Source: Seminavis robusta (Eukaryota; Bacillariophyta; Bacillariophyceae; Naviculales; Naviculaceae). Taken from it: a stretch of 64,000 nucleotides of DNA. The notes under the pieces are model-generated. The model made no database searches, was not told the origin of the DNA, and was given only the letters and a program-made list of their open reading frames with translations. The DNA lies in the NCBI GenBank assembly GCA_903772945.1, contig CAICTM010000036.1, forward strand, positions 62,001 through 126,000, given 5' to 3'. The translations under genes were made by a program, and so were the position numbers. How positions within the stretch are numbered: position 1 is the first letter of the stretch; the number at the start of each line of letters is the position of its first letter. Below are positions 58,201 to 64,000 of this stretch, in pieces.

Positions 58201-61200
58201 GGTGGTATAGAAGGGTACATAGTGGGAAGTCTAGAAGGCGTACGGGATGGAGTCTCTGTTGGCTCAATTGACGGGTCACTTGTAGGAACCTCACTTGGAG
58301 CAACTGATGGAACAGTTGTTGGTGGGATTGATGGTGCATCAGATGGGATTTCGGAAGGTTGATCAGAGGGAGGAGTCGTTGGTATCCAGGAAGGCGGAAC
58401 GGATGGGATTGGGCTTGGTGGAATGCTTGGGTGAGGCGTCGGTAACAATGATGGTGGACTGGATGGACTGACTGATGGTGGCCTTGATGGAGGTACAGTG
58501 GGATCAGTGGTTGGATTGTCACTTGGGACTTCACTCGGAGGCTCACTAGGTGGCTGTGATGGGACAGGTGTGGGCATAACTGTAGGGGGTTCGAGGGTGG
58601 AGCTGAGGGTACAGTGGAGGGTGTTTCCGAAGGGGGCGTGGTTGGTGGCACTGTTGGCCACTCAGATGGGATGGGCGAAGGAACAGTTGATGGTGTCTCC
58701 GAAGGAATTGGGGTGGGGTCAGTTGTTGGTATCTCACTGGGTGTCTCACTTGGGCTGGGGGTTGGGGGAGTGCTTGGCAAATCAGAAGGAACCTGGCTTG
58801 GACTCACAGAGGGGGGCTCAGAAGGATGGGAGTGGGAGGTGTGGTGGGGATTCACTAGGAATTGGAGTTGGTGGGACAGTAGGTGGGCTACTTGGTGGAG
58901 TTGAAGGTGTTTCAGAGGGTGGGTTTGAAGGTGGGTTGTGGGTGGTGATGACGAGGGATTGAAGGACTCTCTGATGGGTCAGGTGTAGGGATTGGACTTG
59001 GTGGGGATGAGGGGAGGGATTGATGGTGTTTCTGATGGGTCAGGGGTGGGGACTGGTGATGGTGGGGTACTGGGAATATCACTTGGCTTGGTTGAGGGAA
59101 CCTCGCTGGGGCTAGGTGTGGGCCACCAAGATGGAGTATCAGATGGAATGTGGAAGAGATTCACTGGGGTGGGTGTTGGGTGTGGTGGAATGGCGAAGGA
59201 ACATAGAAGGAACAACAGAAGGAGTCTCTGATGGACTTGGTGTTGGCAATGTTGATGTGGTGTCTCACTGGGTGTCTCACTTGGATTTGGGGTGGGTGGG
59301 ATTGTAGGTGGTCTGCTAGGTGGCGATGAGGGCTCTTCAGATGGTGGTGTTGAGGGATTTGGTGTTGGCGTGAATGAGGGAGGGATTGATGGGGTTTCTG
59401 ATGGGTTGGGGTTGGACTGGAGAAGGTGGGGTACGGGAACATCACTGGTGGGCTTGAGGGAACAGGTGATGGACAGTTGTGGGAACTCACTTGGGGTTAT
59501 CTTGGGCTTGGTGTTGGAGGAGTAGTGGAGTATCAGAGGGGATTTCTGATGGATTTCACTTGGGATGGGGTTGGTTGGGTTGTGGTGGAATCGAAGGAAA
59601 CTTCGAAGGCTCTTCTGAGGGAGTTTCTGATGGATTGGAGTTGCAAAGTTGAGGGAGGCCTGATGGGATGGGGTGGGATCAGTTGTTGGTATCTCTGAAG
59701 GAGTCTCACTTGGGCTTGGGTGGGAGGTGTTGAAGGGGTCTCTGATGGATGGTGTTGGTGGGCTGGATGGAGTTTCTGATGGGATTGGGGTTGGCTTTCC
59801 AGTAGGAGGCTCACTTGGTGGTGAGGAGGGTGGCTCACTGGGAATATCGACGGGTTTGGGGTAGGATAAACTGATGGTGGCATTGAGGGGTCCCTTGTGG
59901 GATCGTCACTGGGTACACCTTGGTGGCAATGAGGGAGGTGATGAAGGTGTGCTGCTTGGGTGATCAGAAGACGGTGTGCTGCTGGGTGGTATAGAAGGGT
60001 GTGGAGTTGGGGGTTCCGATGGTGGTATAGATGGAACATATGAAGGTGGAATGGATGGGATTGGGCTTGGAGGGATGCTTGGGTGAGGCGTTGGTATCCA
60101 TGATGGGGACTGGATGGACTGACCGATGGTGGCCTAGATGGAGGTACAGTGGATCAGTGGTTGGGATTTCACTTGGGATTTCACTCGGAGGCTCACTAGG
60201 TGGTGTGATGGGACAGGTGTGGGCACAACTGTAGGGGGTTCGAAGGTTGAACTGAGGTACAGTGGAGGGGTCCGAAGGGGGTGGTTGGTGGAACTGTTGG
60301 CCACTCGGATGGGATGGGCGAAGGAACAGTTGATGGTGTCTCGAAGGAATTGGGGTGGGATCAGTTGTTGGTATCACTGGGTGTCTCACTTGGGCGGGGG
60401 TTGGGGGAGTGCTTGGAACTCAGAAGGCAACTCGAAGGATTGGGAGTTGGGTGGTGTGGTGGGGATTGGTGATGGAGGTATTGATGGTGTCTCAGAGGGG
60501 ACAGGTGGGAACTACTGATGGTGTTTCCGATGGAGAAGGTGTTGGCGGCGTTGTAGGAATAGGAGAAGGAACACTCGAGGGAATTCAGAGGGGGTTTCTG
60601 ATGGACTTGGAGTTGGCACAGTTGAAGGTTTCTCACTGGGGGTCTCACTAGGATAAGGGGTGGGTGGTGAGGTTGGTGGTTTGCTTGGTGGAGATGATGG
60701 AATCTCCGATGGAGGTGCTGAAGGATGAGTTGTTGGTGGTGAGATGGAGGCACTGATGGGGACTCTGATGGGATTGGAGTAGGGCGAGTACTGGGATTTT
60801 CCTAGGTGGGATCGAAGGAACAGGTGAGGGAATGGGTGACGGGACAGTTGTTGGAGCTCGCTTGGCACCTCACTCGGACTGGGAGTGGGTACATTTGAGG
60901 GGGCATCGAGGGAATCTCACTGGGACCTCCTTGGGTTGGGTGTTGGTGGTGTGTTGGAATTGGAGAGGAACACTTGAGGGCACCTCAGAAGGTGTTTCCG
61001 ATGGACTTGGTGTAGGAAGTGTTGAGGGTGTGTCACTCGGAGTCTCACTAGGAACTGGAGTTGGTGGGACGTGGTGGTCTACTTGGTGGATGATGGGGTA
61101 TCAGATGGTGGCACTGAAGGATCAGGTGTTGGTGGGGACGATGGAGGAGGATGGTGTTTCTGATGGGTTCGGTGTAGGGAGCGAGTTGGTGGGGATGAGG

Positions 61201-64000
61201 GAGTGATTGATGGCGTTTCTGAAGGGTCAGGGGTTGGGACTGGTGATGGCAGGGTACTGGGAACATCACTTGGTGGGTTTGAGGGAACTGATGATGGATC
61301 AGTTGTAGGGGTCTCACTTGGCACTTCACTTGGGCTTGGTGTTGGAGGAGTGGTGGGGACAGGAGAAGGTACATTTGAGGGCACATAGAGGGTATCTCCG
61401 AAGGACTTGGTGTTGGAAGAGTTGATGGTGTCTCACTTGGGGTCTCACTAGGATATGGTGTGGGTGGGATGGTAGGTGGTTCACTTGGGTTAGTCGATGG
61501 CACATCTGATGGTGTTATTGATGGCGGGGTTGATGGTGGGGAGGATGGAGGAGTTGAAGGTGTCTCTGATGGGTTTGGTGTCGGGACTGGAGTTGGGAGA
61601 GTACTGGGAACATCACTTGGCGTCCCTGAGGGAATTGGTGACGGGACAGTTGTGGGAGTCTCACTTGGCACCTCACTGGGCTGGGAGTGGGATATAAGAG
61701 GGGACATCCGAGGGAATCTCACTGGGAACCTCACTTGGGTTTGGTGTTGGGTGTGGTTGGAATTGGAGAAGGAACACTTGAGGGCACCTCAGAGGGTATT
61801 TCAGAAGGACTGGGTGTCGGAATCGTTGAGGGTGTGTCACTTGGAGTCTCACTAGGAATTGGAGTTGGTGGGACGTGGGTGGGTCTCTTGGTGGAGAATG
61901 ATGTGTTCGAGGTGGTTGAAGGTGGGGTTGTGGTGGTGGATGATGGGAGTTGATGGTGTTTCTGACGGGTTCAGGCTTGGGACTGGAGTTGGGGGTACTG
62001 GGAACATCACTTGGTGGCTTGAGGGAATTGGTGAAGGGACAGTTGTGGGAGTCTCGCTTGGCACCTCACTGGGACTGGGAGTGGCAATAAGAGGGGACAT
62101 CGAGGGAATCTCACTGGGAACCTCACTTGGGTTGGGTGTTGTGGTGTGGTTGGAATTGGAGAAGGAACACTTGAGGGCACCTCAGAGGGTGTTTCAGAAG
62201 GACTGGTGTCGGAATGTTGAGGGTGTCACTTGGAGTCTCACTAGGAATTGGAGTTGGTGGGACTGTGGGTGGTCTACTTGGTGGAGATGATGGTGTTTCA
62301 GAGGGTGGGTTTGAAGGTGGGGTTGTGGGTGGTGAACGGGGATTGTAGTTGGTGGCGATGAGGGAGGGATTGATGGCGTTTCTGATGGGTAGGTGTGGGG
62401 ACTGGTGATGGCGGGTACTGGGAATATCACTTGGTGGGCTTGAGGAACAGGTGATGGAACAGAAGAAGGAGTTTCACTTGGGGTCTCACTGGGGTTAGGT
62501 GTTGGTGTGTGGTGGGAATAGGAGAAGGAACACTAGAAGGAACAACAGAGGGAGTCTCTGATGGACTTGGTGTTGGCAGTGTAGATGGTTTCTCACTGGG
62601 GGTCTCACTAGGATATGGGGTGGGTGGCGGTAGTTGGTGGTTTGCTGGTGGAGATGATGGGTATCAGATGGTGGAGCTGATGGCGGGGTTGATGGTGGGG
62701 AGGATGGAGGCGTTGATGGGGTCTCTGATGGGTTGGTGTTGGCATTGTTGTTGGGGGGGTACTGGGAATATCGCTTGGTGGTCTTGAAGGAACAGGTGAT
62801 GGAACATAAGATGGTGTATCACTGGGGGTTTTACTGGGGTTAGGTGTTGGTGGTGTGGTGGGAACAGGAGAAGGAACACTAGAAGGAACCACAGAAGGAG
62901 TCTCTGATGGACTTGGTGTTGGCAGTGTTGATGGATTTCACTGGGGGTCTCACTAGGATATGGGGTGGGTGGGAAGTAGGTGGTTTACTCGGCGGAGATG
63001 ATGGCATATTGGATGGAGGGGGATGAGGGAGGGGTTGATGGTGTTTCTGATGGGTTAGGTGTGGGGACTGGTGATGGCGGCGTACTGGGAATATCACTTG
63101 GTGGGGTTGAAGGAACAGGTGATGGAACAGAAGAGGGTGTACACTGGGGGTCTCACTGGGGTTAGGTGTTGGTGGTGTGGTTGGAATAGGAGAAGGAACA
63201 CTAGAAGGAACAACAGAGGGAGCCTCCGATGGACTTGGTGTTGGAAGTGTAGATGGTTTCTCACTGGGGTCTCACTAGGATATGGGGTGGGTGGTGTAGT
63301 TGGTGGTTTGCTAGGTGGAGATGATGGGATATCAGACGGTGTAGGGAGGGTGGGGTTGATGGTGGGGAGGATGGAGGGTTGATGGGGTCTCTGATGGGTT
63401 TGGTGTTGGCATTGGTGTTGGAGGGTGCTGGGAACATCACTTGGTGGGCTGAGGGAATGGTGAAGGATCAGTTGTTGGACGCTCACTAGGTACCTCGCTT
63501 GGGTTAGGTGTTGTGGTTGGTGGTGTGGTGGGAATAGGAGAAGGAAACTGGATGGAACATAAGAGGGTGTCTCGGAAGGACTTGGTGTTGGAACTGTTGA
63601 GGGCACTTCACTGGGGGTCTCACTAGGATTTGGGGTGGGTGGAGTTGTAGGTGGTCTGCTAGGGGGAGATGATGGGATGTCGGATGGTTGTGCTGATGAG
63701 GGTGGATGGTGGAGAGGATGGAGGAGTGGATGGGGTCTCTGATGGATTTGGTGTTGGGACTGGTGTTGGTGGGTCGCTGGGAACATAACTGGGTGGGCTA
63801 GAGGGAATCGGTGATGGAACATCACTGGGTTGATTTGAGGGAATGGGTGATGGAACCGTTGTGGGTGTGTCACTTGGTACCTCACTTGGACTTGGTGTGG
63901 GTACATTAGAAGGGATATCTGAGGGTACATTTGATGGGGGCTCACTGGGGCTAGGTGTTGGTGGTGTGGTGGGAATAGGCGAAGGCACACTAGAAGGGAC
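22359..64000 (-). CDS. Giant PTS-repeat (mucin-like) extracellular protein with C-terminal GDPH/VWD modules; N-terminus outside window
   Basis: The - strand encodes P-(S/T)-x-x tetrapeptides nearly without pause from 64000 down to about 25370, then a globular Cys-rich C-terminus ending at TAG/TGA-type stop 22359-22361. If it is one gene, at least about 13,880 codons lie in the window and no signal peptide or start is seen, so the 5' end is upstream. No intron is evident. Pro/Ser/Thr tetrads are expected to be heavily glycosylated and extended. GDPH-motif proteins with PTS regions have been reported from diatom adhesive trails, so an adhesive or extracellular-matrix role is a reasoned inference. 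Frame is kept in long blocks (for example 30928-33372 and 43285-45933) but is broken by many 1-nt indels elsewhere. Alternatives: several adjacent genes, a pseudogene, or consensus errors in a repeat-rich assembly. Confidence 0.6.
26164..27951 (-). CDS. Uninterrupted PTS block of the giant gene (595 codons)
   Basis: Part of the giant protein, directly N-terminal to the VWD module. Tetrads run in the pattern A-G-P-T-G-D-P-T-K-x-P-T-x-S-P-S and P-T-S-A-P-T-x-I-P-S. One pentad per unit makes the period 49 residues rather than 48. Two variant W-S-S-M-x-P-T-E-T stretches near 27340-27440 are the only tryptophans. Confidence 0.7.
   Translation of the reverse strand: MPTKAPTALPSGSPSGNPTGSPTMTPTTGTPTSAPTEVPSASPSAGPTGVPTKAPTTSPSSTPSSNPTGNPTMTPTTSTPTSAPTQVPSVAPSGGPTSVPTKSPTDGPSSLPSTQPTGEPTLAPTTGTPTASPTQVPSVSPSAGPTGDPTKAPSALPSVVPTEKASEGPTNVPTELPTWSSMAPTETASNVPTNVPTALPTWSSMSPTETHSSVPTTPPTRVPTRTPTGSPTGVPSVSPSAGPTGDPTKSPTPSPTVSPSTADPTESPTTRSPTNAPTSIPSESPSAGPTGDPTKLPTALPSSTPSAHPTGAPTLTPTTTHPTTSPTQVPSASPSEGPTGNPTKLPTTSPSGAPSASPTGAPTLAPSTTHPTSSPTQVPSASPSAGPTSDPTKSPTMSPSNSPSAGPTGVPTVSPTTTGPTSAPTSIPSGSPSSSPTGDPTKLPTASPSGMPSGGPTGAPTLAPSTTHPTSSPTQVPSASPSAGPTGDPTKSPTTSPSNNPSAGPTGVPTVSPTTTVPTSAPTSIPSESPSAGPTGDPTKLPTTSPSGVPSDGPTGGPTLTPTTTHPTSPTQVQVKSKCWPNWRPYKSTNNFTIK
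27600..31330 (-). repeat. 147-nt (49-residue) higher-order repeat array
   Basis: The marker GGGACTT(T/G)CACTTGG recurs at 28262, 28409 and 28699, that is every 147 nt or two units of about 145 with small losses. Each unit encodes P-T-S-A-P-T-E-V-P-S-E-S-P-S-x-G-P-T-x-V-P-T-K-x-P-T on -. The array spans about 3.7 kb, roughly 25 units by division. Between 28000 and 31030 the frame breaks about every 100-400 nt. Confidence 0.8.
30928..33372 (-). CDS. Uninterrupted PTS block of the giant gene (814 codons)
   Basis: One of the two longest clean frames of the repeat region, bridging the 147-nt and 156-nt arrays. The upper part is 52-residue units (G-P-T-G-V-P-T-K-V-P-S-S-S-P-S). Near 31300-31860 a mixed stretch (E-P-S-A-V-P-T-A-Q-P-S-G-G-P-T-G-D-P) separates the two arrays. 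The P-(S/T) phase is intact almost throughout, which argues that the tetrads are under selection as protein. Confidence 0.75.
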   Translation of the reverse strand: MAPSATPSDAPSSMPTDQPSKYPSVEPSAGPTQVPTKVPSSSPSQVPTGTPSAMPSVLPSDVPSDTPTDQPSRYPSAEPSGGPTGVPTNIPTRSPSETPSNSPTSIPSGAPSDTPSSDPTMQPTSTPSAEPSKVPTGVPTKVPSSSPSRVPSGTPSSSPSATPSDEPSRTPTDQPSRYPSAEPSVGPTGVPTKTPSSSPSNVPTGKPSGTPSVMPSAEPSRTPTNQPSKYPSVAPSDGPTGVPTKTPSSSPSQVPSGKPSASPSAAPSDEPSRTPTQQPSSVPSAAPSAGPTGVPTKVPSSSPSAGPSGRPSASPSAPPSNDPSDSPTDQPSRYPSAAPSAGPTGVPTKAPSSSPSKVPTPTPSETPSTTPSDEPSGTPSQKPSSFPSSAPSTGPTGKPTKVPSSSPSAVPSGGPSASPSATPSNDPSRTPTDQPSRYPSAEPSAGPTGVPTKTPSSRPSLEPSGQPSTSPSRAPSDGPTGTPTKSPSSVPSESPSAGPTSVPTMAPTTKTPSTSPSRYPTGSPSAVPTNKPSQEPTMSSGHPSESPSDKPSTFPSQHPTVVPSASPSEGPTGNPTKEPSAVPSADPTANPTGNPTAHPTETPSAEPSAVPTAQPSGGPTGDPSIEPTSPPTAIPSQNPSTGPTGMPTKEPSSLPTMEPSSGPTNDPTVEPTTTPSSNPSETPTIVPSESPSSGPTGVPTKTPTASPSSSPSSNPTGFPTVAPTTSTPTSAPTEVPSESPSSGPTSVPTKTPTASPSSTPSSNPTGSPTMSPTTSTPTSAPTEVQVKVPVQAQQVCQPRPQQHRLQAAQAATLQ
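31860..38950 (-). repeat. 156-nt (52-residue, 13-tetrad) higher-order repeat array
   Basis: The marker GCTGAAGGATATCT-like word lies at 32051, 32363 (two units later) and 32519, giving exactly 156 nt per unit. Consensus on -: R-Y-P-S-A-E-P-S-A-G-P-T-G-V-P-T-K then S-S-S-P-S tetrads ending D-E-P-S-R-T-P-T-D-Q-P-S. About 7.1 kb, roughly 45 units by division. Tyr in R-Y-P-S is the only aromatic residue, once per unit. Confidence 0.85.
34640..37070 (-). CDS. PTS block of the giant gene in one continuous tetrad frame
   Basis: Continuous P-(S/T)-x-x frame of about 800 codons in the 52-residue array. At its upstream edge (about 37077) two single bases are missing within ten nucleotides compared with sister units (GAGCTGAAGGATATC), which moves the frame. 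The next upstream block (37068-37460) continues the same repeats in another frame. Confidence 0.65.
38929..40173 (-). CDS. PTS block with GHPSQMPTTEPS signature (segmental copy 1)
   Basis: 414 clean codons. Distinctive S-G-H-P-S-Q-M-P-T-T-E-P-S and N-D-P-T-V-E-P-T-T-P-P-S-S-D-P units, each twice, act as markers for the segmental duplication: the same block returns at 49046-50040, about 10.18 kb away, nearly unchanged. Confidence 0.7.
   Translation of the reverse strand: MPPTPSPSETPSEIPTTDPTPIPSETPSTVPTPSPSDWPSEPPTTPPSESPSTVPSVPPSDHPSYTPTGIPTPRPSESPSDVPSDVPSPVPSSPPTPSPSETPSEIPTTDPTPPPSRSPSVPPSTPPSWIPTLHPSISPSNVPSAPPSSPPSEPPSETPTSDPTMPPSSPPTSHPSISPSSTPSSGHPSQMPTTEPSVVPTDRPSAGPSNDPTVEPTTPPSSDPSESPSNTPSSGHPSQMPTTEPSVVPTGHPSAEPSNDPTVEPTTPPSSDPSVPPSISPSDIPSTRPTGVPTRPPTKVPSVPPSRVPSESPSEEPTTVPTKPPSESPSTIPTRVPTQPPTTTRPSESPSDEPSVIPTTPPSLFPSVPPSVGPTSVPTKPPTNIPSEPPSDTPHQFLQVPSETPSRDPTMIHH
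40300..43480 (-). other. Indel-dense stretch of the PTS region
   Basis: Same repeat vocabulary as the clean block at 43285-48740, but the tetrad frame breaks every few tens to hundreds of bases, mostly by single-base losses in G and T runs. The corresponding copy at 50470-53700 is also broken. No separate gene is supported. Confidence 0.6.
43285..45933 (-). CDS. Longest uninterrupted PTS block (882 codons), 408-nt repeat units
   Basis: P-S-P-S-E-x-P-S-E-x-P-S tetrads with E the only frequent charged residue. Higher-order units of 408 nt (34 tetrads, 136 residues). This is the best-preserved version of sequence that reappears in degraded form at 53500-56000 and 59500-62000. Confidence 0.75.
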   Translation of the reverse strand: MPTPSPSEMPSETPTTVPSPIPSTPPSDVPSTLPTPVPTPDPSETPSTHPSLPPTPDPSVPPSDTPSSPPSRPPTVPPTPIPSETPSDTPSTIPTPSPSEIPSEVPSSVPSPIPTTPPTPNPSEVPSEIPSDVPSYIPTPSPSEVPSETPTTVPSPIPSRTPSDVPSTLPTPVPTPNPSETPSTPPSSKPSTPPSITPSDVPSTNPSEPPTIPPTPYPSETPSATPSTLPTPSPSEKPSYVPSNVPSPVPTTPPTPSPSEVPSETPTTDPSPVPSSPPSDVPSTLPSPVPTPDPSETPSIPPSSPPTPLPTPNPSVTPSTPPSSPPTPDPSVPPSDTPSSPPSSPPTVPPTPVPSETPSDTPSTLPTPSPSETPSEVPSSVPSPIPTTPPTPNPSEVPSEIPSDAPSNVPTPSPSEVPSETPTTVPSPIPSPVPSIPPSENPSTRPTPIPSESPSVPPSSPPTTHPSAPPSEIPSSPPSKPPTSPPTPYPSETPSEKPSTVPTPSPSETPSEVPSSVPSPIPTTPPTPSPSETPSVVPTPVPSETPSIPPSPIPTTPPTPNPSELPSEFPSTPPTPSPSETPSEIPTTDPTPIPSETPSTFPSPIPSEWPTVPPTTPPSETPSTVPSVQPSEPPTVVPTPVPSQPPSEPPSEIPSEIPTTDPTVPPSRPPSVSPSSPPSWIPTPHPSIPPSPIPSIPPSYVPSIPPSEPPTPHPSIPPSSTPSSDHPSSTPSSPPSLPPSDVPSEDPTSDPSMPPSVHPTPNPSDIPSEPPSSPPSEPPTGKPTPIPSETPSSPPTPIPSETPSTPPTPSPSETPSEIPTTDPTPIPSEPPSTLQLQSIRNSLRRAFDVSFDSTYNPTNPIPVNVHQKSPLILPLLLQHKPK
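44759..46740 (-). repeat. 408-nt (34-tetrad) higher-order repeat
   Basis: GGTGTTGG-(T/A)GG(T/A)G word starts at 44759, 45167, 45575 and 45983: three consecutive spacings of exactly 408 nt. Later spacings shorten where indels or a lost segment occur (about 46331, 46738). Confidence 0.85.
46033..47049 (-). CDS. Uninterrupted PTS block of the giant gene (338 codons)
   Basis: Continues the 408-nt-unit repeats (T-P-P-S-x-x-P-S-T-P-P). A short indel cluster at 46020-46080 separates it from the downstream 882-codon block although both use the same frame register. It is bounded upstream by losses at 47100-47180. Confidence 0.65.
   Translation of the reverse strand: MVPSPVPSTPPSDVPSTPPTTMPTPNPSEAPSTPPSTVPSTPPSAPPSEVPSSPPSRPPTIPPTPHPSETPSETPSTIPTPSPSETPSYTPSSVPSPIPTIPPTPIPSEPPSRTPSDVPSYIPTPSPSEVPSDTPTTDPSPIPSNPPSDVPSTPPTSIPTPIPSETPSTPPSSPPSTPPSTPPSDIPSSPPSKPPTTPPTPYPSETPSEKPSTLPTPSPSETPSVVPSSVPSPIPTTPPTPNPSETPSDIPSPIPSPVPSSPPSDIPSTPPSPIPTPEPSETPSTPPSSPPTTPPSNPPSETPSSPPSRPPTVPPTPIPSETPSDHLNIPTPVLLNTL
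47406..48635 (-). CDS. Uninterrupted PTS block of the giant gene (409 codons)
   Basis: Clean tetrads including S-S-D-H-P-S-S-T-P-S and E-W-P-T-V-P-P-T-T-P. The same block recurs at about 57500-58750 with few changes, offset about 10.1 kb. Confidence 0.65.
   Translation of the reverse strand: MPPTPSPSETPSEIPTTDPTPIPSETPSTVPSPIPSEWPTVPPTTPPSETPSTVPSAPPSEPPTVMPTPVPSQPPSEPPSEVPSDTPTTDPTVPPSRPPSASPSSPPSLLPTPHPSIPPSPIPSVPPSWIPTTPPSDQPSEIPSDAPSIPPTTVPSVAPSEVPTSDPSIEPTETPSRTPSRLPTMYPSIPPSSTPSSDHPSSTPSSPPSLPPSGVPSDDPTRDPSMPPSVHPTPSPSDIPSEPPSSPPSEPPTGKPTPIPSETPSSPPTPIPSETPSTPPTPSPSETPSEIPTTDPTPIPSEPPTTLPTPNPSETPSDEPTQEPSETPSWMPSENPSEPPTTPPTNPPSVPPSHPPSTDPTPTPSETPSYVPSSVPSPIPTTPPTPSPSEVPSETPTTDPSPVPFKPTK
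49046..49861 (-). CDS. PTS block, copy 2 of the GHPSQMPTTEPS segment (271 codons)
   Basis: Nearly identical to the copy at 38929-40173, with a few substitutions. The frame is intact here and the same block continues open to about 50040, where indels begin suddenly. Confidence 0.65.
   Translation of the reverse strand: MPPSSPPTSNPSISPSSTPSSGHPSQMPTTEPSVLPTDRPSVGPSNDPTVEPTTPPSSDPSESPSNTPSSGHPSQMPTTEPSVVPTGHPSAEPSNDPTVEPTTPPSSDPSVPPSISPSDIPSTRPTGVPTRPPTKVPSVPPSRVPSESPSEEPTTVPTKPPSESPSTIPTRVPTQPPTTTRPSESPSDEPSVIPTTPPSLFPSVPPSVGPTSVPTKPPTNVPSEPPSDTPTSIPSGVPSETPSRDPTMIPSISPSQVPSENPSQVPSELPV
50048..57480 (-). other. Indel-dense stretch of segmental copy 2
   Basis: Every segment can be aligned to copy 1, but with mostly single-base losses. 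In the first 150 bases there are about five deletions and one insertion against 39868 onward. The PTS tetrads are still recognisable in all three - frames. No independent gene is supported. Confidence 0.7.
57500..58750 (-). CDS. Mostly intact PTS block in copy 2
   Basis: Counterpart of 47406-48635. Tetrads are clean at 57500-57760 and about 58020-58560, interrupted by a scrambled insert-like stretch at 57775-57840 and losses at 57850-58010 and 58590. Confidence 0.55.
58850..64000 (-). repeat. Segmental copy 3, partial and rearranged
   Basis: 58860-62330 parallels 52880-56345 (and 42680-46200). At about 62335 it jumps to sequence like 50460 and 40280 and follows that to the window end. Indel-dense throughout. 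Confidence 0.75.

Larger units (their letters stand above)
48760..58757 (-). repeat. Segmental tandem copy 2
   Basis: Parallel to copy 1. 48760-50040 and 57500-58750 are near-perfect, but 50048-57480 is full of 1-nt deletions. The end does not match the end of copy 1: at about 58757 it switches to sequence like 44208. Confidence 0.8.

Noticed and set aside
25270-64000. CRISPR array or centromeric satellite
   Set aside because: There are no direct repeats with unique spacers; the units vary by codon, keep multiples of three and encode protein.

Overview
The window looks like nuclear DNA of a pennate diatom. The evidence is short spliceosomal GT-AG introns, DUF285 (BspA-type) surface repeats, LRR proteins with a cytosolic tail and one transmembrane helix, a Ty1/copia element of diatom CoDi type, and a very large Pro/Thr/Ser (PTS) rich extracellular protein ending in GDPH/von Willebrand D (VWD) modules. 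The species is not fixed by the sequence; a raphid, surface-gliding diatom is an inference from the adhesive-type protein.

Left third (1-13.1 kb, genes on +). A multi-exon DUF285 gene enters from outside the window and carries a 1.98-kb internal tandem duplication. A short membrane-protein gene (4327-4812) follows. Next are two paralogous LRR transmembrane genes: 5408-7071 (one intron, C-terminally truncated) and 7940-11539 (intact). The truncated gene meets, tail to tail at about 7070, the N-terminal stub of a secreted Hint (hedgehog/intein-type) gene on the - strand. The remainder is non-coding DNA with small microsatellites and a TTGAC-rich hairpin region.

Middle (13.1-22.2 kb). A complete but decayed copia element (13101-19616) has TGTTGG...CCAACA LTRs and a perfect GTAAC target duplication; its gag-pol lies on - and is broken in all frames. 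Beside it is the C-terminal part of a second reverse-transcriptase-type element (zinc-finger/RNase-H-like, - strand), abutting two degenerate copies of a VWD-domain fragment.

Right two thirds (22.36-64 kb, - strand). This reads as one gigantic coding region: about 38.7 kb of P-(S/T)-x-x tetrapeptide repeats followed by a C-terminal module of two (VWD + Cys-rich + beta-sandwich-like) units. The repeats are hierarchical: 12 nt, then 147-, 156- and 408-nt higher-order units, then segmental copies of about 10.2 kb. The N-terminus lies beyond 64000. Reading frame is kept for up to about 880 codons in some blocks, but other blocks carry dense 1-nt indels with sharp boundaries. Sequence-consensus error is a serious alternative to pseudogenisation there.

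Most intact genes here encode predicted cell-surface or secreted proteins (DUF285, LRR-TM, PTS-VWD), so the locus looks like a fast-evolving surface-protein region shaped by tandem duplication and retroelements.
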